Part shown: positions 7,838 to 15,467 of the stretch, one piece after another
Layout of the letters: each line of letters begins with the position of its first letter
How positions within the stretch are numbered: the first letter of the stretch is position 1
Source: DATBFG01 sp036558645
GTDB taxonomy: Bacteria > Acidobacteriota > Terriglobia > Terriglobales > Acidobacteriaceae
DNA: 29,037 nt
Assembly: GCA_036558645.1 (NCBI GenBank)
Contig: DATBFG010000041.1
Span: 1-29,037 of the forward strand
Reading direction: 5' to 3'
Translations under genes and position numbers: made by a program
Notes under the pieces: generated by a model
Seen by the model: only the letters and a program-made list of their open reading frames with translations
Databases searched by the model: none
What the model was told of the DNA's origin: nothing

Positions 7838-9211
7838 ATGGAATCGGTTTTTGGGCGTTATCGCAACATAAGCATTCTGGTCGGAGTGCTCTTCCTCCAG
7901 GTATTGGGGCTGGCCGTTCAGGTCAAGCGCAATACCGACAATAAACCAACGCGCTTGCTTCGCGTCTGGACCGTCAGCACGGTTGCTCCCTTCGAAAAAG
8001 CGATTGTGTGGGTGCAGAGTGGTTCCTCCCACCTTTGGCACGATTACCTTTATCTGCGCGGTGTACGACAAGAGAACCGAGACCTGAGGGCTCAAATCGA
8101 GCGCTTGCGATTGCAGGAGGTTCGGCTAAAGGAAGATGCGGAGCAAGCCCGGCGGTTACAGGTCTTGCTCGGATTTAAAGAGCAGTACATATCGCAGACC
8201 TTGGCCGCCCAGGTGATTGGCTCCTGCGGAAGTGCCCAATCCCGCTGCGTCTACCTCGACAAAGGGACAAACGATGGGCTCAGTCCCGATATGGCCGTGA
8301 TTACCGCCGATGGGATCGTGGGGAAGGTGTTGCGTACGTTCAGCTCGACGTCGCAAGTCTTGCTCATCGATGACCAGACCAGCGGAGTCGGAGCTATTCT
8401 CGAGAAGTCGCGGCTGCAGGGGATTCTGCGGGGAACCGCTTCCGGAGACGTGGTCCTGGAAAAGGTGATGTCTGATGAGCAGGTCCAACCCGGAGAGAAC
8501 GTTCTAACCAGCGGAGGAGACCTGGTTTTTCCAAAAGGGATGCCAGTCGGAACAGTGATTGCCGTCGACAAAGGATCTGAATCCTTCCTGAACATTCGTC
8601 TGAAGCCTGCCGCCAACCTCGCCAAGCTCGAAGAAGTCCTAGTAATCACGAAGAAGGAATCGAAGACGCCAGCTGTGGCCGACATGGGATCTGCTCGCGC
8701 CGTCGACATCCTGGCACAGCGTTTGCCGTCGGTTCCACAGCAAGCCGCTACCGATCCCAACGCTCCACCGCCGCCGACCAGCGGTCTGAAGATTACTCCT
8801 GCCCCGGCGATTTCGTCAGCAGTCTCTGCGGCTGGGGCGAACAATTCAGCTGCGAAGCCGTCCCAAGGCGTCACAGGTCAGCTGAAACCCCCAGTTCCTG
8901 GAACAGACTTGAACACGACTCGCCAGCCAAAGCCATCTGCGCCTGGTGCGACGCCAGCAGGAGTTCAGCCCGTTTCGCCTAGGGCTGCAAGTTCGTCCCA
9001 ACCGAATGCTAGCGCTCCGGCGAAGACAGCAACGTCTTCACCCGCAAATTCAAATCCCGTTTCGGGTTCGGAAACCTCTCTGCAGAAGAACGTCGTGAAT
9101 AGCGCAGGTTCCACCCAGAACCCGCATGTGTCTCCTGCGCAGCCGGTTCCACCGAAGCCGCAACCCACCACACCCGCCCCGGTTCCTCCGTCGGAGGACA
9201 AACCTCACTAG
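7838..9211 (+). CDS. mreC: Rod-shape-determining protein MreC with long Pro/Ser/Ala-rich tail
   Basis: MreC is a bitopic membrane protein that bridges MreB to PBP2 and the periplasmic elongasome. Visible parts are a transmembrane helix (about 10-28), a coiled coil (about 70-110, 'ENRDLRAQIERLRLQEVRLKED'-like heptads), and the beta-barrel core (about 120-271), with 'DKGTNDGLSPDMAVI', 'GIVGKV', 'LLIDDQTSGVGAIL' and 'TSGGDLVFPKGMPVG'. Residues 272-457 form a low-complexity extension rich in Pro, Ala, Ser and Asn, making the protein far longer than the roughly 280-370 residues typical of MreC. The tail is presumably periplasmic and disordered. The ATG at 7838 fits the usual N-terminus. mreD begins two bases after the mreC stop. 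Confidence 0.95.
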   Translation: MESVFGRYRNISILVGVLFLQVLGLAVQVKRNTDNKPTRLLRVWTVSTVAPFEKAIVWVQSGSSHLWHDYLYLRGVRQENRDLRAQIERLRLQEVRLKEDAEQARRLQVLLGFKEQYISQTLAAQVIGSCGSAQSRCVYLDKGTNDGLSPDMAVITADGIVGKVLRTFSSTSQVLLIDDQTSGVGAILEKSRLQGILRGTASGDVVLEKVMSDEQVQPGENVLTSGGDLVFPKGMPVGTVIAVDKGSESFLNIRLKPAANLAKLEEVLVITKKESKTPAVADMGSARAVDILAQRLPSVPQQAATDPNAPPPPTSGLKITPAPAISSAVSAAGANNSAAKPSQGVTGQLKPPVPGTDLNTTRQPKPSAPGATPAGVQPVSPRAASSSQPNASAPAKTATSSPANSNPVSGSETSLQKNVVNSAGSTQNPHVSPAQPVPPKPQPTTPAPVPPSEDKPH

Positions 9212-9212
9212 C

Positions 9213-9731
9213 GTGCCCATTACCTACACATCGCAGGAGCAGGTTGAGGTTTACCGTTTCAGCATTCCCGTAGCGATAGGGATATCTCTTCTTGCGCTAT
9301 TTCTGCAGGCTTTTGTTCCGCTCAGGATCGGCTTCTTCTCTGTCTTTGACCTGCCGCTTCTCATAGTGATCTTTTTTGCGTTGGCGCGCCGCAGCCCTGT
9401 GTCCGGCCTCCTGACTGGAGCGGTCATAGGCCTGCTGCAGGATGCCCTTACACATCAGCCAATCGGCGTGTTCGGGATCGCGAAGACGGTTGTCGGTTAC
9501 GGGGCTTCATCGCTGGGAGTGAAAATCGATGTAGAGAATGCTGCATCGCGATTTCTGGTGACGCTAGGGTTCTACATTGTCCATGAATCGGTGTACTTCC
9601 TGATTGCGCGGGTCCTGGTGCAATTGTCGTTGCAGTGGAGTTGGGTGCACGAATTGACATCTGCCCTGGCGAACGCAGCCATGGCCGTCGCACTATTTGC
9701 CTTGCTGGATCGCTTCAAGCAACGAACCTAG
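9213..9731 (+). CDS. mreD: Rod-shape-determining protein MreD
   Basis: This 172-residue polytopic membrane protein is the third member of mreBCD. It has about five to six hydrophobic segments, beginning with 'IPVAIGISLLALFLQAF', then 'FSVFDLPLLIVIFFALA', 'GLLTGAVIGLLQDAL' and others. The 'GLLTGAVIGLLQDALTHQPIG' region is the characteristic MreD motif. The GTG at 9213 is chosen because it starts just after the mreC stop (9209-9211), gives the usual MreD length, and has GGAGG at 9193-9197. An in-frame ATG at 9126 would overlap mreC and add 29 arginine- and proline-rich residues that are not family-like. MreD links MreB and MreC in the membrane. The cluster's plus-strand genes stop here and resume with mrdA at 13448. 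Confidence 0.92.
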   Translation: MPITYTSQEQVEVYRFSIPVAIGISLLALFLQAFVPLRIGFFSVFDLPLLIVIFFALARRSPVSGLLTGAVIGLLQDALTHQPIGVFGIAKTVVGYGASSLGVKIDVENAASRFLVTLGFYIVHESVYFLIARVLVQLSLQWSWVHELTSALANAAMAVALFALLDRFKQRT

Positions 9732-9745
9732 GTGGGAGGTTCGGA

Positions 9746-9767
9746 GCGCGGCGATTCTGTCCCGCGC
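9746..9767 (+). terminator. GC-rich hairpin after mreD (possible termination signal)
   Basis: GCGCGG (9746-9751) and CCGCGC (9762-9767) form a perfect six-base-pair stem 14 bases after the mreD stop. No T-run follows, so it is at best a weak or Rho-assisted end of the mreBCD transcript. Confidence 0.3.
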
Positions 9768-9791
9768 GGGTGGATACCAATGAAAACTAAG

Positions 9792-9845
9792 GAAGAAAAA
9801 AGCTACGAGAAGGCGCAATCCTTCCGAACTGCACCTTCTTCGTAG
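9792..9845 (-). terminator. Intrinsic terminator of katG
   Basis: Read on the minus strand, a long stem (CTACGA...TCGTAG with inner GAAGG/CCTTC and GCA/TGC pairing, 9803-9845) is followed by a run of T residues (plus-strand A-tract at 9795-9801). It starts 32 bases past the katG stop codon. The plus strand has no T-run after the stem, so it ends katG transcription only. Confidence 0.85.
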
Positions 9846-9877
9846 GGTCGTCTGTTGGCTGGCAGCGTCTGTCTGGG

Positions 9878-12130
9878 CTAAACTCGCGCCAGGTCGAAGC
9901 GATCCAGATTCATCACCTTGTTCCACGCCGCAACGAAGTCCTTTACGAAAGACTCTTTCGCGTCATCGGATCCATAAACTTCGGCAAGAGCCCGAAGCTC
10001 GGAGTTCGATCCGAAGACGAGGTCGACGCGGCTGGCCGTCCACTTGGGCTTGCCGGTGGCGCGGTCGCGTCCTTCGAAAACAGGCCCAGAGCCGTTGGAT
10101 TCCTGTGACGCCTGCCACTTGGTATTCATATCGAGCAGGTTGACGAAGAAATCATTCGTGAGCGTTTCCGGCCGGTTGGTGAAGACGCCGTGCTTGGACT
10201 TTCCGTAGTTCGCATTCAGGACACGCAGGCCTCCGATAAGAACTGTCATCTCGGGAGCAGTTAACGTCAGCAGCTGCGCGCGATCAATGAGCAGTTCCTC
10301 GGCGGACATACCTCTTGCGTCGTGAAGGTAGTTGCGGAAGCCGTCTGCAGTCGGCTCCATCACCGCGAAGGAGTGCACATCGGTCTGCTCCTGTGAAGCA
10401 TCCGTGCGTCCCGGCGAGAATGGAACCCTCACGTTGTAGCCGGCCTTCTTGGCAGCTTCTTCAACGGCTGCGCAGCCACCGAGAACGATCAGGTCAGCAA
10501 GAGAGACCTTCTTCTTCCCGGATTGCGAGCTGTTGAACTCCTTCTGGATCGCTTCCAGCTTAGGCAGAATTTTCCCCAGCTCAGAGGGATTGTTGATGGC
10601 CCAATCCTTCTGCGGCGAGAGGCGAATGCGAGCCCCGTTTGCGCCACCACGCTTATCGGAGCCGCGGAATGATGCAGCCGCAGCCCATGCGGTCGTGACG
10701 AGTTGGGAGATCGACAGTCCGGATTTGAGGATCTTTGCCTTCAGATCGGAAATGTCCTGATCGCCGATCAACTGGTGATCCACCGCCGGAACAGGATCCT
10801 GCCAGATCTGGACGTCCTTGGGAACCAGCGGGCCCAGGTAGCGAGGAAGAGGTCCCATGTCGCGGTGCGTCAGCTTGAACCACGCCTTCGCGAACGCGTC
10901 TGCGAACTCTTGCGGGTGCTCGTAGAAGCGGCGCGAGATCTTCTCGTATGCCGGATCGAAGCGCAGAGAGAGATCCGTAGTCAGCATGGTTGGCGCGTGA
11001 TGCTTGGATGGATCATGCGCATCCGGTATGGTGGCCGTGCCATTCTTCGCTGTCCACTGATGCGCACCGGCCGGGCTTTTGGTGAGTTCCCACTCGTACT
11101 TGAACAGGTTCTCGAAAAAGTTATTGCTCCACTTGGTCGGCGTTGTGGTCCAAGTGACTTCCAAGCCGCTGCCGATAGCGTCGCGGCCCGTGCCCGTGTT
11201 GAACTTGCTCGTCCAGCCGAAGCCCTGCTCCTCAATGCCGGCAGCCTCGGGTTCTGGGCCGACATACTCACTCGGAAGAGCCGCGCCGTGCGTCTTGCCG
11301 AAGGTGTGTCCACCGGCAATTAGTGCGACAGTTTCTTCGTCGTTCATCGCCATGCGGGCGAATGTCTCGCGGATATCCCGTGCCGCAGCGACTGGATCCG
11401 GCTTGCCGTTAGGTCCTTCGGGATTCACGTAGATCAATCCCATCTGCACGGCAGCCAGCGGATTCGCGAGGTCGCGCTCGCCGCTGTAACGCTCGTCGGC
11501 CAGCCACTTGCCCTCTGGACCCCAGAAAATGTCTTCCGGTGCTTCCCAAACGTCGGGGCGACCGCCGCCAAAACCGAAGGTCTTAAATCCCATCGATTCC
11601 AGCGCCACGTTGCCAGCGAGAATCATGAGATCAGCCCATGAGATTTTCTTCCCATATTTCTGCTTGATCGGCCAGAGCAACCGGCGGGCCTTGTCGAGGT
11701 TCACGTTGTCGGGCCAGCTATTGAGAGGCGCGAAACGTTGTGTGCCGGAGCCTGCGCCGCCACGGCCATCGCCGATACGGTACGTGCCTGCGCTGTGCCA
11801 TGCCATACGGATGAAGAGCGGTCCGTAGTGGCCGAAGTCGGCAGGCCACCAGGGCTGTGAGTTGGTCATTACGGCATGCAGGTCCTTCACCACGGCATTC
11901 AGGTCGAGACTCTTGAATTCCTTGGCGTAATTGAACTCCTTGCCCATCGGGTCAGAGAGAGGAGAATTCTGCTGCAGAACCTTCAGGTTGAGCTGATTCG
12001 GCCACCAGTCGGCATTTGCCTGGGCCTTTCGGGTGCCATGCATGACTGGGCACTTGGATTCGGTTGGATTAATTTGTTCCTGACTACGGGGGACAGTCGC
12101 CCCCGCTGCGGTGGCGAGTTCTTTTTCCAT
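9878..12130 (-). CDS. katG: Catalase-peroxidase KatG
   Basis: KatG is a heme b enzyme that dismutates hydrogen peroxide and also acts as a peroxidase in the cytoplasm. The 750 residues match the usual two-domain length. In the N-terminal catalytic domain the distal site R108, W111 and H112 ('RMAWHSAGTYR') is intact. Y234 ('GLIYVNPEGPNG') and M260 ('RMAMNDEE') complete the Trp-Tyr-Met adduct with W111, and H275 in 'AGGHTFGKTHG' is the proximal heme ligand. The C-terminal domain is the usual degenerate copy. There is no signal peptide. The ATG at 12130 has AAGGAAG upstream. The perR-type gene ends 138 bases upstream on the same strand, so katG is probably read from its own promoter and perhaps also by read-through. 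Regulation by PerR is expected from the context. Confidence 0.98.
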   Translation of the reverse strand: MEKELATAAGATVPRSQEQINPTESKCPVMHGTRKAQANADWWPNQLNLKVLQQNSPLSDPMGKEFNYAKEFKSLDLNAVVKDLHAVMTNSQPWWPADFGHYGPLFIRMAWHSAGTYRIGDGRGGAGSGTQRFAPLNSWPDNVNLDKARRLLWPIKQKYGKKISWADLMILAGNVALESMGFKTFGFGGGRPDVWEAPEDIFWGPEGKWLADERYSGERDLANPLAAVQMGLIYVNPEGPNGKPDPVAAARDIRETFARMAMNDEETVALIAGGHTFGKTHGAALPSEYVGPEPEAAGIEEQGFGWTSKFNTGTGRDAIGSGLEVTWTTTPTKWSNNFFENLFKYEWELTKSPAGAHQWTAKNGTATIPDAHDPSKHHAPTMLTTDLSLRFDPAYEKISRRFYEHPQEFADAFAKAWFKLTHRDMGPLPRYLGPLVPKDVQIWQDPVPAVDHQLIGDQDISDLKAKILKSGLSISQLVTTAWAAAASFRGSDKRGGANGARIRLSPQKDWAINNPSELGKILPKLEAIQKEFNSSQSGKKKVSLADLIVLGGCAAVEEAAKKAGYNVRVPFSPGRTDASQEQTDVHSFAVMEPTADGFRNYLHDARGMSAEELLIDRAQLLTLTAPEMTVLIGGLRVLNANYGKSKHGVFTNRPETLTNDFFVNLLDMNTKWQASQESNGSGPVFEGRDRATGKPKWTASRVDLVFGSNSELRALAEVYGSDDAKESFVKDFVAAWNKVMNLDRFDLARV

Positions 12131-12142
12131 AATTTTTTATCT

Positions 12143-12180
12143 TCCTTAAGGATTATTCAAAAGCTGTAAGGAACCACCAA
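12143..12180 (-). promoter_or_regulatory. Candidate katG promoter with palindrome at the expected transcription start
   Basis: On the minus strand TTGGTG (12175-12180) and AATAAT (12152-12157) are separated by 17 bases. The -10 is a good match and the -35 a poor one. The 10-bp palindrome TCCTTAAGGA (12143-12152) abuts the -10 where transcription should start and also contains part of the ribosome site. I see no convincing PerR box here. Confidence 0.35.
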
Positions 12181-12268
12181 ACGTTACGGGGTTCAGGTTC
12201 GCACAACTAGGGTCGGGGCCGCGCTTGCAGCGGCGCATTTTCTATTCAATATCCACGCTTTCCGGACC

Positions 12269-12694
12269 TTAACGGGAAGCGTTCCGGGGAGCACACTTCG
12301 TACACAGCCCGCGAAAAATGAGTTCTGTCTCGCGAAGGACCCGCTTGCCGAGGGAGCCCAAGGCAGGTCTGGGGACGTCACACCAATCTATATCCTCAAC
12401 ATTGCCGCATCGGTCGCAGATGAAGTGATGATGCCGGATGCCTTTAGCATCGAACCGGGCAGCTCGCCCCTCGACGGCCACTTCACGCACCAAACCGGCA
12501 TGGACCAGGTCCCGCAGGTTGTTATAAGTAGTTGCCCGCGAACAGCGCGGATCAAGGCGATTCACGGCTTCAAAAATTTCCGCCGCTGTAGGATGTCGCT
12601 TGCATTCCATCAAGAATCCCATCACGGCGTAACGCTGCGGAGTACAGCGCAGACCACTGTCCTCGAAGGAGCGTTTAATAGCCGCGATGTCCAT
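12269..12694 (-). CDS. perR: Fur family peroxide-responsive regulator, PerR type
   Basis: This 141-residue regulator has the Fur winged-helix N-terminus ('LRCTPQRYAVMGFL', then 'SRATTYNNLRDLVHAGLV') and a metal-binding dimerisation domain. The positions equivalent to the Bacillus subtilis PerR regulatory site (H37, D85, H91, H93, D104) are H34, D82, H88, H90 and D101. The Asp at position 82 is characteristic of PerR rather than Fur, which has Glu there. C93/C96 and C131/C134 make the structural zinc site. PerR senses peroxide by metal-catalysed oxidation of its His ligands and then releases DNA. The gene lies directly upstream of katG, as peroxide regulons often do. A PerR-like box overlaps its own promoter. 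The transcript would be almost leaderless, and no Shine-Dalgarno sequence is visible. The assignment to PerR rather than Fur or Zur is by alignment from memory. Confidence 0.9.
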   Translation of the reverse strand: MDIAAIKRSFEDSGLRCTPQRYAVMGFLMECKRHPTAAEIFEAVNRLDPRCSRATTYNNLRDLVHAGLVREVAVEGRAARFDAKGIRHHHFICDRCGNVEDIDWCDVPRPALGSLGKRVLRETELIFRGLCTKCAPRNASR

Positions 12695-12701
12695 TACATA
12701 T

Positions 12702-12732
12702 TTAGAATATATCTAATCTGACACTTTGTAAA
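12702..12732 (-). promoter_or_regulatory. perR promoter with PerR-like box over the -10
   Basis: On the minus strand TTTACA (12727-12732) and TATTCT (12704-12709) are spaced by 17 bases. The 15-bp imperfect palindrome at 12702-12716 (arms TTAGA and TCTAA, 7-1-7 layout) resembles the PerR consensus TTATAATnATTATAA at about 10 of 14 positions and covers the -10. Transcription would start only about three bases before the ATG at 12694. This arrangement fits autorepression. Confidence 0.6.
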
Positions 12733-12736
12733 GTGT
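12721..12736. promoter_or_regulatory. Perfect 7-2-7 inverted repeat upstream of perR
   Basis: ACACTTT and AAAGTGT flank a central GT. The repeat covers the -35 element of the perR promoter and lies four bases from the PerR-like box. It could bind a second regulator or extend the PerR footprint. Confidence 0.5.
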
Positions 12737-12812
12737 GAGCGGAAAACATCAAGGATCAGGCCGGGGCAGGCCAGAGACAAGACAGGGATGCTGCGCGCAA
12801 CTGGAAAGGCAA

Positions 12813-12834
12813 CGCTGGAACCTCGAGGCCAGCG
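12813..12834 (-). terminator. Hairpin directly after the PilZ gene
   Basis: CGCTGG (12813-12818) and CCAGCG (12829-12834) form a perfect stem one base past the stop codon of the minus-strand PilZ gene. On that strand it is followed by TTGCCTTT, a weak U-tract, so it is a possible terminator separating PilZ from perR. Confidence 0.35.
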
Positions 12835-12835
12835 A

Positions 12836-13168
12836 CTAGAAGCGCCCCTTGGTTATTGTTGCCTTCTCCAGCATATCTTTCCACAGGCACTCGTCATCGG
12901 GTAGCCGTTGCACGGCAGCTTGGTACTTTTCGTGTCCTCTCGAATCACGCGTCCAGATCACACGAAACCGGGCTGTTTTTTCACCATATTGAATGGCCAT
13001 CAGATCTCCTGTTCGTAACCTGAATGCAAGACCCGAGACGAGCGCACCGCCGAGGCTGATATTGCGTACCACCGCGTCTTGCATATGAGACTGACCCTCG
13101 GCATCAATTCCGCGCACCTTCACCGGCAGTTCCGCCACGACGCGTGTGGATTGGCGATCTTCTGGCAT
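12836..13168 (-). CDS. PilZ domain protein
   Basis: This 110-residue protein is essentially a single PilZ domain, the common cyclic-di-GMP receptor. The N-terminal 'RQSTRVVAELPV' contains the RxxxR arginines that grip the ligand, and 'NISLGGALV' (about 36-44) fits the D/NxSxxG motif with Asn in place of Asp. The following 'GDLMAIQY' and 'ARFRVIWT' strands complete the barrel. There is no effector domain, so it probably acts by contacting a partner. It is transcribed toward perR and katG but separated by 141 bases and a hairpin. The start ATG at 13168 places the arginine motif at residues 5-9. It lies between the two halves of the cell-elongation cluster, with no sign of what process it controls. 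Confidence 0.88.
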   Translation of the reverse strand: MPEDRQSTRVVAELPVKVRGIDAEGQSHMQDAVVRNISLGGALVSGLAFRLRTGDLMAIQYGEKTARFRVIWTRDSRGHEKYQAAVQRLPDDECLWKDMLEKATITKGRF

Positions 13169-13191
13169 AAGATGGGCCTACTTTTTGAATT

Positions 13192-13206
13192 ATCGGCCAA
13201 GCCGAT
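13192..13206. promoter_or_regulatory. Inverted repeat upstream of the PilZ gene
   Basis: ATCGGC and GCCGAT flank CAA, 24 bases before the PilZ start. No T-run follows in either direction, so it looks more like an operator or a leader hairpin than a terminator. Confidence 0.3.
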
Positions 13207-13309
13207 GAAAGTGATTAGTTGGCGACGAAGCGGATTCTGGTACCGAATTCCGGCTTAAGGTGTGGTAAAACCGTGCGGCTATGCCCTTCCGTCACCTGAA
13301 AGAGTAACG

Positions 13310-13349
13310 TTGTTTTTCAGCTACAAGGGTTAGAATGGAGTTAACTCCA
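13310..13349 (+). promoter_or_regulatory. Candidate mrdA-rodA promoter with 14-bp perfect palindrome
   Basis: TTGTTT (13310-13315) and TAGAAT (13331-13336) form a promoter-like pair with a short 15-base spacer. The perfect palindrome TGGAGTTAACTCCA (13336-13349) begins at the last base of the -10 and covers the expected transcription start. It could be an operator controlling mrdA and rodA. The leader to the mrdA ATG would be about 105 bases. Confidence 0.45.
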
Positions 13350-13447
13350 CCAACTCTGTCCCAGCAGTCCCCCCGTTCCCGGCGGAAGGGTGTGTGAGCG
13401 AGCGAAAGGAATTGCGTCAGTTTTTCATGACTGACCCCAGGTAGCGG

Positions 13448-15406
13448 ATGTTCGGGCGCGACGAAAAAATATCGCCGATCCGTCTCACGGCGGTGCAGTA
13501 CGTCATTCTCGGCGTTTTCCTGATTCTGGCTTATGGACTGTGGCGGCTGCAGGTCGCACAGAGCGACATGTATACCTCGCTTGCGGAAAAGAATCGTATC
13601 AGGAACGTCCCCATTCTGGCGCCGCGTGGAAAGATTCTGGATCGCGAAGGTCGGATTATCGTCGACAATTATCCTTCGTTCACCGCGCTTCTCCTGCGCG
13701 ATTCTTCCCGAGACCTGTCGGCGGATGCCGACCTCATCGCGCAAGGCTTGCACATGGATCCGAAGGAAGTCCACGACCGCATCAAGCGGTTTGCCGGGAT
13801 CCCTCAATACCAGCCGATTTACCTGAAAGACGACATCACTCCCGACGAGCTTGCCTTCATTGAGGCCCATAAGAATGAACTGCCCGAACTCGACACGATC
13901 ATGGTGCATCGGCGCTTGTATCCGAAGAATGGTTTCATGGCACACCTGATCGGGTATGTCGGCGAAGTCAGCGAGTCGATGCTGAATCAACCGCGGTGGG
14001 AACTCTACAACCCCGGCGACGTGGTCGGACAATCGGGTGTCGAACTGGAATACAACCAGATTCTGATGGGTAAGAACGGTTCGCGGCGTACCATCGTCAA
14101 CAGCCGCGGAAAAGAAGTGAGCCGCCTCGATGAAACGCCCGCAGAGCCGGGCAAGCCGCTCAAGTTGACCATTGACCTCGATCTGCAGATTGCAGCGGAA
14201 CTGGCGCTCGAAGGCAAGAACGGCGCGATCATTGCGATGGACGCGCGCAACGGTGAAATCCTGGCCATGGTTAGCCGTCCGACATTCGATCCCAACGACT
14301 TTGCGGTTCACATTTCGCGCACTGAATGGAATGCGCTGGTAAATGATGAGAACCATCCGTTATTGAACAAGGCCATCCAGGCGCAACTTGCTCCGGGATC
14401 GGTCTTCAAGATCATCATGGCGACGGCGGGTTTGCAGGAGGGAATCGCTCAGGACATGCGGGTCATGTGTAACGGTGGCGGTACTTTCTACGGACGCTAC
14501 TTCAAATGCTGGATCACAGCGCAACACACGATCCACGGAGTGGTCGACATCAGCAAAGCCATCTACCAGTCCTGCGACGTCTTCTTTTACACCCTGGCGG
14601 AGAAGTTGGGCATAGGACGCATCGCTAAGTACGCGACCGCATATGGGCTGGGGCAGAAAACTAACATAGATCTGCCACAGGAAGTCAGCGGCGTGATGCC
14701 GTCGGAAGAATGGAAGATCAGAAACTTCAAGCAGAAATGGTTCGCGGGAGAAACGATCTCGGTCGGCATTGGTCAGGGTGCAGTGGCGGTCACTCCCATT
14801 CAGTTGGCGCGAGCGATTGCCGGAATCACCAGCGACGGAGCGATGCATCGTCCTCACGTTGCGTTTCCCTCGCAGCTCCCTCCAAACCTGCAGCCGGCCG
14901 GCGATACTCCTGATACGGTCAAGGTGCCGATCGATCCCAAGAATTGGGAAATCATTACCGACGCGATGGCGAATGTGCCTTCACCCTTGGGTACGGCGGG
15001 GAGTGCGCATCTTCAGGGAATAGACTTTGCGGGAAAGACCGGCAGCGCCCAGACAATCAGCAATGCGTTAAAGGCAAAACTGGCGAACGGTAAGGCGGAC
15101 TATAAAGACAACGCTTGGTTTGTTGGAGTGACTCCGCGACGGAATCCTGAAGTCGTCGTGGCCGTCCTGTTTGAAGGCGGCGAGCACGGCCAGTTTGCAG
15201 CCCGCATTGCCGCGCAAGTGATCAAGACATATGTCGAGAAGCAACGTCGCCTTCCGAACAAGGTTGCGCAGAAAGACAACAAGGTTGATGTAGGTGCGCT
15301 GTGGAATACTCCGAGCGAAGGCAACGGCATCGGCGCGGGTCACTTTGAATTGCCTGTACCAAAAAAAGCGGTGCCGTTCGCGGCAGTCGCCCCAGGAGTG
15401 AACTGA
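13448..15406 (+). CDS. mrdA: Penicillin-binding protein 2 (MrdA), elongasome transpeptidase
   Basis: This 652-residue class B penicillin-binding protein cross-links lateral-wall peptidoglycan in complex with RodA. It has a short cytoplasmic start and one transmembrane helix (about 14-33). The pedestal domain begins with 'ILAPRGKILDREGRIIVDN' (about 57-75). The transpeptidase motifs are all present: S318-V-F-K321 with the catalytic Ser, S375-C-D377 (the SxN-equivalent motif, SxD as in PBP2), and K530-T-G532. The C-terminal 70 residues after the domain are polar and proline-containing. The weak AGG upstream of ATG 13448 and the family N-terminus support the start. rodA follows after 61 bases, so the two are likely co-transcribed. 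It is the first gene after the opposite-strand katG island that separates it from mreD. Confidence 0.97.
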   Translation: MFGRDEKISPIRLTAVQYVILGVFLILAYGLWRLQVAQSDMYTSLAEKNRIRNVPILAPRGKILDREGRIIVDNYPSFTALLLRDSSRDLSADADLIAQGLHMDPKEVHDRIKRFAGIPQYQPIYLKDDITPDELAFIEAHKNELPELDTIMVHRRLYPKNGFMAHLIGYVGEVSESMLNQPRWELYNPGDVVGQSGVELEYNQILMGKNGSRRTIVNSRGKEVSRLDETPAEPGKPLKLTIDLDLQIAAELALEGKNGAIIAMDARNGEILAMVSRPTFDPNDFAVHISRTEWNALVNDENHPLLNKAIQAQLAPGSVFKIIMATAGLQEGIAQDMRVMCNGGGTFYGRYFKCWITAQHTIHGVVDISKAIYQSCDVFFYTLAEKLGIGRIAKYATAYGLGQKTNIDLPQEVSGVMPSEEWKIRNFKQKWFAGETISVGIGQGAVAVTPIQLARAIAGITSDGAMHRPHVAFPSQLPPNLQPAGDTPDTVKVPIDPKNWEIITDAMANVPSPLGTAGSAHLQGIDFAGKTGSAQTISNALKAKLANGKADYKDNAWFVGVTPRRNPEVVVAVLFEGGEHGQFAARIAAQVIKTYVEKQRRLPNKVAQKDNKVDVGALWNTPSEGNGIGAGHFELPVPKKAVPFAAVAPGVN

Positions 15407-15467
15407 AACGCAAGCAGAGTTCGCTGACTTTGAAGTCGAATGGCTGATGGCTAGAGACTGACGACTC

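Noticed and set aside
9126..9212. Upstream ATG for mreD
   Set aside because: It would overlap the end of mreC by 86 bases and add arginine- and proline-rich residues not typical of MreD; GTG 9213 gives the usual length.
13292..14356. Long open frame (354 codons) on the minus strand inside the mrdA region
   Set aside because: It is antisense to the well-matched PBP2 gene, shows no recognisable domain, and its composition is what the complement of a biased coding strand gives.
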